A DNA stretch of 64,000 nucleotides from Symbiodinium natans (taxonomy: Eukaryota; Sar; Dinophyceae; Suessiales; Symbiodiniaceae): contig CAJNDS010000354.1 of assembly GCA_905221605.1 (NCBI GenBank), positions 1 to 64,000 of the forward strand, read 5' to 3'. A program made the translations under genes and the position numbers. This document shows, in pieces, positions 23,201 through 32,170 of the stretch. Under the pieces are notes generated by a model. The model saw only the letters and a program-made list of their open reading frames with translations, was not told the origin of the DNA and made no database searches. Within the stretch, counting starts at the first letter, position 1. Every line of letters begins with the position of its first letter.

Positions 23201-23288
23201 GGCTGCGTGAAGGATGTTTCGTGCGTCAGTTCAGTGCTGGCTGTGATTTCAAGAAGGCTCTAGCGGCTTCTGGATTTGACGGAGAGAG
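23201..23288 (+). CDS. Candidate exon ending at a consensus GTAAGT donor
   Basis: The frame reads GLREGCFVRQFSAGCDFKK and on to ..ALAASGFDGER, then hits gagag|GTAAGTC at 23289, a textbook donor. An acceptor-like catcaag precedes 23201. Length 88 bases. The protein is unknown and no partner exon was identified. Confidence 0.35.
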
Positions 23289-25344
23289 GTAAGTCAGTCT
23301 TCAATGCGAAGTGGAGCAATATCAAGAATTGGTGGGTTCGACTCAGGGTCTGGGGCCATGCGTGGCTGTGGGGAGGCTAAGCCACGCTCCTGCGCCCCGG
23401 ACCTTGTTCTTGGGTTCGAGGTTTGACGTACTGAAACCGAAAGGCCGAATCAGCTGCTTCGAAGCCTGATGGGTCGCTGCATCCCCTTGTTTTCTGTTCG
23501 TCGTACATTCGCTGTCGCAAGCGACTGTGTGGGTCCTGGACGTGCTTGGCCTCACTTTGGGCCAGTGTGCCAGAGCTGAAATTTAGAGCAGTGCTGCTGT
23601 GAAGTTAAGGATATGTGGCCTCCAGGAATCTTCAACTCAGACTCCGCAGACACCCGCAGACACCTCAACTATGAACTTCATTTACCCAACTCCAAGCACC
23701 GTCTCCAAAGTGCGGCAGCCTTAGGAACTACTGAAGAATCTTTAAACTTCCATGGCTTCCAAGGGCTTGCAAGCCGACTTTCAAGGGTGATTGTTAACAC
23801 CTACCAAGGAATCCCGCTGCCGTGCATCCCCCCTACATCCCCCCCTACATCCCCTTGAGTCCCTGGCGGCTTCTTGAACTTGCGCTTCAATGTCTTCTTC
23901 GTGACGCGGGCAAGCAGCCGCCAGTTCGTGCCCTGAGCACTTCTAGATTCCGGGATTCAATGGCAAAAGTGAGCTCCCCGAAGGTCCTAAGGCGGACGAC
24001 AGGTCATTCAAAACCATGCGTGGGAGACCCTCAGGGGTAAGGCTATAAGGGGTTTAGTGGTCTACTTCATCAGCAGCCCACAGCTACATTCCGTTAACTT
24101 GCCGCCCTGCCTTGTAGGAGGACAGGCCGTTGATGGTCCAGCTGCTCTTGTTTCTGTCTGCCTCTGAAACTCCAGAACGAGAGCAAGATACAATGCAAAA
24201 TTGCGTCTGGCACACTCTGGCCGACGTGCAGTGAACATTGGCAAAAACGCTGAACATACCAGTTCTGGGCATATTCACAAAAGGCATGGACACTTGTGAC
24301 AGCACGTCTTGTTCCAGAAGCTTCACAGATCCTTCTGCAGCATGTTGTAGAAAGGGGCAAACATGCTGCAAATACCAGTGTTTTTGGCACGGTTAAAGCA
24401 ACGCGGTCGTACCCAACCCCGCAGCCCCCACCCATCCACCCCGACCCTCACACCCTCCCCAGCACAAAACACAGAGCCCAGATGGGGTTTACACTACGGC
24501 ATTCTGTGAGCAGTAGGCCAAATACATGCTGGATGGTGTAAACGAAGAGTGGCATGGATATGCATGGATACAGAACGTGCAGCTGCTGCGAAAAAACGAA
24601 GAATATCCTAAACCCTGGAACTGTCAATATGTACTTCAAACTACACGGGCGGGTACGCACTGCGGTCCCCTGCAGCAAGAGTTGTACAAGGTCAGTCTCT
24701 CAGGTCAGCATGTCCTTCATAAGCCCCCATAAGCTTATCGTAAACACTCAAAGCCCTAACTCCAAAGCCCCAACTTCTGAAGTCACCTGGGTTGAGAATC
24801 GCGTGGAAGATGGAGGAGCACCGTCGTAGTTGACTGCACAGCTTGAGGTGAAGAGCTTCGAGGCTTGCATTCCATACAGATCACGACCGCTGTCCGAACA
24901 AAAAAAGACAACCAATCAGAAAGTTTGGGGCGTGATGGCTTCATTCCCAAGGAATCACTCCGTGTGTTGGACAGTTGAGGTATGGAGGGTCGTTACCTGA
25001 GGGTCGTTACCTGAGGTAAGCTTAAACTTAAGGCTGTGGAAAGTCTGCAGGTTGTGGAAGCTGCTCTAGCGCCACCCTGGCGCTTTACAGAAGCTTTGGA
25101 GCTGATTTTTGGGGCTCTCAATTTGTTTCAATGCCATTCTGGATCGATGATAGCACGCAGATGCAAACAGCATTTGTCGGGAAAAAACACCATGGCCATA
25201 CATGCAGACTTGCAACGACTTGGGCGTTTGCGTGATCAAGGAGCAACAAGCAGGAGCCACCGCAGCCACCATTCGCATTGTGGAACAAAGCAAATCCGAA
25301 GCCCTGAAACCTAAACTTGTTGGTTTGAAAGCCTATGCCTTCTC
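23289..25344. other. No clear gene
   Basis: Contains a short poly-C-bearing repeat (ccctacatcccc, near 23826), a 17-base tandem duplication gagggtcgttacct at 24985-25014, and ordinary sequence. Weak frames at 24.1-24.5 kb have no codon pattern. Confidence 0.5.
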
Positions 25345-25520
25345 TTCCTAATCGAACCAAACCGGAATGCCCGAATTTTCCATGTCATCAAGCGGCCAGC
25401 ACCAGTGGCAGGCGCTACGCGTGAGGGGGAGTTATTCAGCCTGAGTGCAAGGGCTTAAGGCTTGGTGGATTTTATTTAACTTGTGTTAGCAGAAGGGGCG
25501 TAGGCGGCATAGGCGAGGAG
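25345..25520 (+). repeat. Dispersed repeat, copy 1 (partner at 29437-29610)
   Basis: The block catcaagcggccagcacc...cacgcgtgaggg(g/a)gagtt...cagcctgag matches 29459-29530 in the same orientation. Weaker similarity extends about 40 bases to the left and 80 to the right. The copies are clearly diverged, so this is an old duplication or a repeat-family member. Confidence 0.7.
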
Positions 25521-26040
25521 GAAGGTTCAGTGCTCAGAGAGGAAGGGTGGGTTGGGGTTTGGACAGCTGCGGGCTATGCGAAAGCACACCACTTACGACA
25601 CAAAAATAGAACGCACAAAAACTTACGACACAAACAAACTTAGAACGCACAAACTCGGTGTCAAACAGGCTCAGACATTTTCTGTCATGATTTGACCATC
25701 TGCGAATGGGGTTAAACAATCCTGAAACGGTCACGGCACTGCCGGGCACTGCATTCCTGGAACCTGCAAGCTCTGAGCTGCTCCGTTTTGGCTCTGCCAG
25801 CCCCAACTCAAAAAAACTGCTCTATTTGGAGCTTCAAGTCAGAAGATGCTCTATTTCGGAGCTGGTGCCGTAAATCTTGAGGATCTGCTCCCTCAAAACA
25901 GCTCTAGGTTACTTAGTTAAACTTAAGGTCTGAATTTGTTCTGGCGGTTCTGGTTTCTGCTGCAAGCCTAACCTTGCAGCGAAGCCCCTGCTTCGGGCAA
26001 GCAACACCTGGAAACAGATCAGACTGCAGGTGTGGCAGCC
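25521..26040. other. No gene seen
   Basis: A short duplicated acttacgacacaaa word occurs near 25590 and 25623. Otherwise unremarkable. Confidence 0.5.
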
Positions 26041-26940
26041 ATGCCCAAGGGCAGTTGCACTAGCAAACCAATGACAGAAAAGCTTGTGGGATGGCTCTGC
26101 ACAAGAAAACGTCGGACACCACGAGGGGTTCCTTTGCATGTGCTGCGAGCAACCTCCAAGCCTACCCTAGCATGGATAGGGCAACTGAAAGGGACGGTGC
26201 AAACACGATGTTGAAGATGGTTGCTGCGATGAAAACGTGGGCGCGAGAAAGGACAGAAATGCAAAGCCAGGAGTGCCAGGAGAGATGGCTGAAAGACCTC
26301 GCGGCCAGTCTGCAGGGCAATGCTGTGAAGGCCCTGGCCAAACCTGCAAAAGGCCGTCAGAGGGTGGCATCACAGGTGTTGCCAGGCCTCCCATCTCAGC
26401 TGCAGGAATCCGGAGGTGGATGATCTCGAAGAATTAAGCTTCAATTCCAAGCTCTGGCCAGACCGATCCTGTCAATCTGGAAAGCATTGAGATCATCTCG
26501 CTTCTCTGTCCTTCTGCCCGGCGAATAAAACGTGGATGGTCTGGGCAAGTCCAAGGCGGCCTGGAGCAAGGAGTCTGCTTTGAAGAAGCCTGGTGCTGCC
26601 GTCCAGAAGCTCGCAGAAGGTTTGCCTGCAAAAGGCCCGGCAAGAGTCCAGGAGGTTTGGCTGGGTGATGCCAAGGCGAAGAGCTGTGTGGTTTTCAGAT
26701 CCGAGGCGATGGAGGAACGACCCTTGGTCGAAGGAGGGCTGTCTTCTCCAATGGCTGGGGCCGAACATGCGGCAAGGCCTGCTGCTTTACGACAGGGATG
26801 GCGTCCACGAGATGAAGCAGCCATTCTCTCTTCGTGGTGGTGCCCGTGCAAGTCAGCATGAGGAAGGATGGCCTCGACTTCGTGATAAGACACGAAAGTC
26901 CCCAGTGCCCTTCACTCTCAAGATTGTCATTGGGAGCTGA
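26041..26940 (+). pseudogene. Coding-like stretch needing frame changes; unknown protein
   Basis: Three plus-strand pieces look protein-coding. The first, 26091-26423, is helical with ..MLKMVAAMKTWARERTEMQ.. and ..RWLKDLAASLQGNAVKALAK... The second, 26532-26740, contains ..AAVQKLAEGLPAKG.. and ..KAKSCVVFRSEAMEERP... The third, ~26745-26940, reads ..LLLYDRDGVHEMKQPFSLRG.. and ends ..PFTLKIVIGS before a TGA. Pieces two and three are in different frames with no good intron border between them near 26725-26760, which suggests a frameshift or decayed copy. A short intron with a non-standard donor remains possible. The family is not recognised. Confidence 0.33.
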
Positions 26941-27861
26941 GTGCTCCGTTGGAGCATGCCGAGCTTCAAACAAAGACAGAAAACAGACCTGGGATGACCT
27001 GGGCTGATTGGTGAAAGTCCGAGGAACTTTGGATTGGACGAACTGACCAGCTGGCACAGTATTCCAGCATACAACGCCAGGATGTCCCTTCTTCAGCAAA
27101 ACATGTCGGTCAAAGTTTGAAGCGTCTGTCCGAGCTGTGGCTGGGCTGGAGGCGCAGGATTATGTAACCGCCTGGCCAGGTTCTTAGCCAAAGTATATCC
27201 TCACATCACTCACCCACCCCTGCCCACCCCTTTTCACCACCCGACCTCATCCTGCTACGCTTCGCCCCACACCACACGCCGCAGTTGCTGCACCACTACC
27301 ACCACCGGCCCCACCCCACATACCATGCTTCACCCAGCCGCCTCAGGCCACCTCCACCTAGAAGCGGGCACCTTATCTGTGTTGGGGAGCATTCGGGTAA
27401 TGATGTGCTCCTTTGAGCCTAGGCTGAGCAGCCCTCGAAACGGGAGGGGGGGGGGCGCTGGCCGATACAAGCAGCATAAGCAACTCTGCAGCATAAGGAG
27501 AGAAAAGCAAAACGTCCAGCACCAGTGATCAACTAGAGTACACGTAAACACATTCAGCAAAAGAAGCGGCAAACTGGGCAACAAAAAAACAAAGGGGAAG
27601 CATCAACAACGCCTGAACTTCGCTACAAAGCGCACCCTCTGTCAGACGCCACGCGCCCAAGGCACAGGAGTGCTAGCGGCAGCGGGTGCTGTAGTTGTCG
27701 GGCGGGGTTGATTGCTGGAGCTTGGAACTTGGCGTTAAAAATGAGGATTCAAAGTTCTGCTGTTGGGATTGAGGTTTCTGGTGGTCTTCCTTTAAGGCTT
27801 ACAAGCCTATGACTTCAGCTACCTTTAGGATTGGAGCGGCGAATTGCTAACCCGTAGCCGT
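26941..27861. other. No gene seen
   Basis: A C/A-rich patch occurs at 27200-27320 and a G run near 27447. No coding pattern was found. Confidence 0.5.
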
Positions 27862-28612
27862 AAACTCCCAGGTTCCGAGCTCCTGGCATGCTGTGCTGCT
27901 GCACGCCCGTCGGCGTGCCAGGTCGCACGGCTTGAGCAGCCTGTGAGATACCTTGGCCGTTCATGGGGAAGCCTAAACAGAGAGCGTTTGACATCAGCTC
28001 AACATTCTTTTGGCCTTGAGGAGTCATTCTGACTCCAAAAAACGCCGAGCAGCTCTGCGGGGCGTGCGGGGCGTGCGGGGCACTCTGCTGCGTGCCATGC
28101 GCGCCCGGGCCATGCCGGGGGCCTCCAGGTGGGGCACCCCACGGAGCTTCAAACTGCAGCGCTCCGTGCTGCGGCCACGTCTGCTGTTGGTTCTGCCTGT
28201 TGCAACACAGATCCCAAAACAAGCGAAGATACATGTCATTGGAGGTTGGGATGTCACTGGAAGGCACATCGGCGACACTTCTTACTGGTCTAAACCGACC
28301 TCGGAAGTCCTAAGGTTTCCTAAGCCTTAAGCTCCGACCCGGAGACATGTTTCAGAGGATGTAGGAGATGGGTGTGGGCCCTAGCGCCATACCCAACTGA
28401 TACATACCCCTCCGGTTCTTGTGGCTTTGAACTTTGAACCCCTGGCGATGCAACCCTGACCACCCAAATTAACCCCCCCCCGCCAAACCCCTGCACTCCT
28501 GAACTCCACCCTGTAGCAACCTCAGCTGAGGCACATTTGGGGAGCAGCTTGATCCGACGTCCAGTGGGCCGGGGGGAGGCCTGGAGCAAACCCCGTCGAC
28601 ACGGGTGCATCC
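27862..28612 (-). CDS. Duplicated gene segment, copy A: Pro/Gly/Gln-rich protein
   Basis: Three parts are conserved with copy B (30125-31830). The first, 28509-28612, reads ..CSRPPPGPLDVGSSCSPN.. and stops at a CTGAG|GTTGCT donor-like border. The second, about 28060-28199, reads ..NQQQTWPQHGALQFEAPW.. followed by Gly/Pro/His-rich residues. The third, 27862 to ~27976, reads GFPMNGQGISQAAQAVRPG, starts after a tttag|G acceptor-like border and ends ..PGARNLGV. Composition is low-complexity Gly, Pro and Gln, as in many RNA-binding or scaffold proteins, but no domain is visible. Coding exons are inferred from open frames and conservation between copies. Similarity to copy B ends abruptly at 27862. 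Confidence 0.4.
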
Positions 28613-29436
28613 GCCGTTTAGATTCGTATGAAGACCTCAATTCCTCAAATCCTCTGGAACTTAAGAGCAAACCTTCTGCTCAAGACTCAACTTAGGGTCT
28701 CTTCTATGTTTCGTGGGTTTCTTTTTGTAGGAAAACACCGAACTCTTCAGTTTATCAAGATCCGCGCAAGTGCGACAAGAGAGCGGCTGTGGCTTGCTTT
28801 GACACAATGTCAAATGCTCGGTCATCGTTTTTAAGCGCTTGACGAAGCAAGGAAATAGTGGGGTTCTCCAGGCCTGCCAATGCTTTCATTGTGGGTTTTC
28901 GTTTGTGCCAGAATCTGCTAGAAGCGGCGCAGCCTCCCCGCCCCCTACCGATAGAGGCATCAAGCCGAAAACAAAAGGCTGTTTTAGTACAGGCATTGCA
29001 CATTGATGCAAACTCGCCGGAGCTTTGCCGTGTACCCCCCCCCCATTGCAACAGCTTTCATCCCGGCATTGCACGGTGACGCAATCGTCCCGCACTTTTG
29101 CAAAAACTGCGTTCAAAAGAGCCTGCACCCTATAAGCACCAGCCCTAACGGCTTTACTGTTCAAGTAGAACTCACCACACTCACCAAACCCCACTCTAAA
29201 AGCCCTAGATCAAACTAGCCAAGGAACCGTCCTGCCATGCCCTGCCTTCCTCTCGACATTCGTAGGATTCACGTGTCTATCGTAGCTTCCTGTAGCTCCT
29301 GTAAAGCCAGAGCCTGTGGTCATGAACACTTGGAATCATTAAATGCTACTATGTTTTTTTGGAACATTAACACATATTGCAGCATATCTGCCAGCTCTAC
29401 AAAGAATACCTACCTCAAAACTGCGAAGCACCCTGA
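28613..29436. other. No gene seen
   Basis: Ordinary sequence with a short C run at 29035-29043 and no coding pattern. Confidence 0.45.
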
Positions 29437-29610
29437 AGCGAACCAACCTGAATCCCCAGCTCACCAAGCGGCCAGCACCGCCAATGGCAGGTGCCACGCG
29501 TGAGGGAGAGTTTTCCAGCCTGACGTGCGCGGGAGGGTGCAGGGGGGGGGGGGGGGCGGGGGTGGTTAGAATTTTGCGTTAGTAGGCGTGAATGAGTGAT
29601 GGGCCAGGGG
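29437..29610 (+). repeat. Dispersed repeat, copy 2, with G15 run
   Basis: Partner of 25345-25520. A run of 15 G (29542-29556) interrupts the right part of this copy and is absent from the partner. Confidence 0.65.
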
Positions 29611-29736
29611 CCTGGACAAGGGGCGGGCTCCACTCAGAAATTTGCGCAGGTTGCTGCGTGTGGAAGGTAGGGAACGGGGTGTGGTGTGGCCTGCGGCATC
29701 GGAGTTTGGCATGGCTGTTTCAGCTTGATCTTTAGG

Positions 29737-30072
29737 TTATAGCAGTGAGGCTTCTGATGTCAAGTGGTACGTCAGCTTCTGAAACAAAGCATCCGTATGA
29801 AGCAAGGTGGGGACAAAGAAGGCTCGACATGAAGGCCCCTGCCCCCCTCTACCGTCAATTTCTTCGTGAATGACGTCCAGAGGAGACCAAATAAGATATG
29901 AAACTGTGCAGCGAGACATGCTATGGGTATCCCACACAAGGCAAGTCGGGCAAGTCTTCAGGGGCATGCCCCGCTTCGGCAGAAAGAGAATAAGCAAACA
30001 GCATCGAAATGGGAGTTCCCCATACTGTTGCAGTTGCTTCTTGGATGAAGCACAGAGAAAAAAACAACACAT
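29737..30072 (-). CDS. Candidate terminal exon, unknown protein
   Basis: A minus-strand frame ends at a TAA at 29737. Its last ~80 codons have strongly coding-like third positions and read ..CPTCLVWDTHSMSRCTVSYL.. then ..PLDVIHEEIDGRGGQG.. and ..LLHTDALFQKLTYHLTSEA... The 5' limit is unclear; an acceptor-like ..ctgaag occurs near 29975. The exon lies directly 3' of duplicated segment B on the same strand, so it could be the end of that gene. No family recognised. Confidence 0.38.
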   Translation of the reverse strand: MCCFFLCASSKKQLQQYGELPFRCCLLILFLPKRGMPLKTCPTCLVWDTHSMSRCTVSYLIWSPLDVIHEEIDGRGGQGPSCRAFFVPTLLHTDALFQKLTYHLTSEASLL

Positions 30073-30744
30073 AAAGTGGCGCTGTGAGGATCGTAGGAAT
30101 AACCCTCGCAGGACCTTGAGCCATGAACTCCCAGGTTCCGAGCTCCTGGCATGCTGTGCTGCTGCACGCCCGTCGGCGTGCCAGGTCGCACGGCTTGAGC
30201 AGCCTGTGAGATACCTTGGCCGTTCATGGGGAAGCTTAAACAGAGAGCGTTTGACATCAGCTCAACATTCTTTTGGCCTTGAGGAGTCATTCTGACTCCA
30301 AAAAAAACGCCGAGCAGCTGTGCGGGGCGTGCGGGGCACTCTGCTGCGTGCCATGCGCGCCCGGGCCATGCCGGGGGCCTCCAGGTGGGGCACCCCACGG
30401 AGCTTCGAACTGCAGCGCTCCGTGCTGCGGCCACGTCTGCTGTTGGTTCTGCCTGCGTTTTTGTGGCTCGGGCGTGTTGCAAGAAGAAATGCCAAAAACA
30501 AGCGAGAATACACGATGATACCGAGCCCTTCTTCAGTCTTTGGAGATTTGACGTTTGCAGGAGGCGGCATCGGCAACGCTTCTTGCTGGACTAGACCAAC
30601 GGAACTCCGACTGCTGATGTTCCTGAGCTCCAGCCCGGAGACGTGTTTGGAGTGGGCCCTAGCTCTACCCAACTGATACATTCCCTGTCCAGTTCTTCTG
30701 ACTTTTGAACCCCCGCGATGCAACCCTCGCCCCCCCCCCCCCCC

Positions 30745-31658
30745 GTGCCTTGGACGCTTAACGTCTATTCTGCGCGTGCTCTTTGTTTTCTTGGATTTTT
30801 TCCCGAAAACCAATTCTGAAATTGGGTTCTCGTTTGGCGCTTCAATGCGGAAGGCGTTCTATCGGATCGCTTTGTGGCGAAAAGGCCACGAAGAGGAGAC
30901 GGTCAAAACGGGAGGCCGCGGAAAACGACACGGTCAAGGGAGGTTCGGAACATTTGCTGGGAGAGGGGTGTGGCGTGGGGAGGCATGGTCCATGCCTGGA
31001 GGTTGAGGGGGGGGGAGCACGGATGGGGAGCGTGACATTGGGTTGATGGGCAAGGGAGTGGGGAGTGTCCGCGCCCTCCGCGCCCTCCGCGCCCTCCGCG
31101 CCCCCTCCGCGCGCTCCGCGCCCTCCGCGCCCTCCGCGCGCTCCTCGCGCGCGATCCGCGCCCTCCGCGCCCCGCGGCCCTCCGCGCCCTCCGCGCCCTC
31201 CGCGCCCTCCGCGCCCTTCCGCGCCTCGCCATCCGCGCCCTCCGCGCCCTCCGCCTTCCGCGCCCTCCGCCCTCCCCGCCCTCCGCGCCCTCCGCGCGCC
31301 GCGCGCGACCTCCGCGCGACTCCGCGCCCTCCGCGCGCCGCCCTCCGCGCCGCCCTCCGCGCCCTCCGCGCCCTCCGCGCCCTCCGCGCCTCCACGCCCC
31401 CCGCGCCCTCCGCGCCCTCCGCGCCCTCCGCGCCCTCCGCGCCCTCCGCGCCCTCCGCGCCCTCCGCGCCCTGCGCACCCTCCGCACCCTCTGCGGCCTC
31501 TGCGCCCCCGCCCGGGACACAGTGTGCTGCATGGTGCTAAGGGTGCATTGCGTCTATTCTGCGGCTGCGTTGCGTCTATTCTGCGGGTGTTTCCTTTGTA
31601 AAGTATTTGTTTACAAGGCACGCACGTGCAGCATAGCCTTTAAGTGTCCATCTTACGT
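30745..31658. mobile_element. ~0.9-kb insert bounded by poly-C runs, not recognised as a known element
   Basis: Copy A runs continuously through this point with a single short C run, whereas copy B has C15 (30730-30744), 914 extra bases, then C19 (31659-31677). The insert contains ttgcgtctattctgcg near 31548 and 31569 and a related acgtctattctgcgcg near 30760, i.e. near both ends, and the 9-base minisatellite inside. I see no transposase, terminal inverted repeat or obvious target-site duplication. It could equally be repeat expansion or misassembly across C runs. Confidence 0.4.
31066..31495. repeat. 9-base minisatellite, unit cgccctccg
   Basis: About 45 near-perfect units of cgccctccg, interrupted by a few variants such as cgcgcgatccg and cgccatccg. 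Because the unit length is a multiple of three, several frames on both strands stay open (Ser-Ala-Pro, Pro-Pro-Arg, Ala-Arg-Arg and Gly-Ala-Glu repeats). These are not evidence of a gene. Confidence 0.95.
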
Positions 31659-31979
31659 CCCCCCCCCCCCCCCCCCCAAACCTTAACAAATCAACAAACT
31701 CGAGCCCCCCAAATCCCTGCACCTCAACCCCCTGTAGCAACCTCAGCTGAGGCACATTTGGGGAGCAGCTTGATCCGACGGCCAGTGGGCCGGGGGGAGG
31801 CCTGGAGCAAATTCCGTCGACATGGGTGTATTTGGTTTGGGGTTAGGGTCGAAGTCCAAGGCTCAGGTTTCAGCTTCAGCTGTCAGGTTCTTGGTCTTCA
31901 GTACCTTTAAGTAGGAGAGCAAAAACGTTGGATTGAAAGGTTTTGCTTGTGAAACAGATCCCCTTTTATGGGGATCTGT

Positions 31980-32170
31980 GCATGACGATAACATGGCTTG
32001 GTTGGTTTGGCTGTGGCTATCGCGGGGTTGGCCTCCCCCACCTTGCGCGAGTGCTTTTACTGGATTGTGTTATCGGCGTCAAGATGTCTTGCTTGTGCAG
32101 AAAAGCGACCTGCTCAACAACCCTTCTTGGTTGGGTTGGCTGTGGCCGGGTTGGTGGCTTGGGATGAAAA
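31980..32170 (+). repeat. Dispersed ~130-base repeat family, two units
   Basis: The words acatggcttggttggtttggctgtgg (31991), gcgagtgcttttactggattgtg (32046) and cttggttgggttggctgtgg (32127) recur in the same order as at 47040-47460. Confidence 0.7.

Larger units (their letters stand above)
30125..31830 (-). pseudogene. Duplicated gene segment, copy B, split by an insert
   Basis: 30125 to ~30455 matches copy A (27862-28199) almost base for base. 30456-30730 matches more loosely, and 31729-31830 matches 28509-28609 closely. Between the last two lies the 30745-31658 insert. Relative to copy A, B has two extra bases in a T run (A run on the plus strand near 30300) that would shift the frame if this is exon, a lost 9-base repeat, and a change at the tttag|G acceptor-like site (now tttaag|C). 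The outer exon still reads ..CSRPPPGPLAVGSSCSPN... The simplest reading is a damaged paralogous copy, though introns could absorb some changes. Confidence 0.5.

Noticed and set aside
31043-31621. Open frames up to 259 codons over the 9-base repeat
   Set aside because: Direct product of a repeat unit divisible by three; no non-repetitive coding sequence attached.
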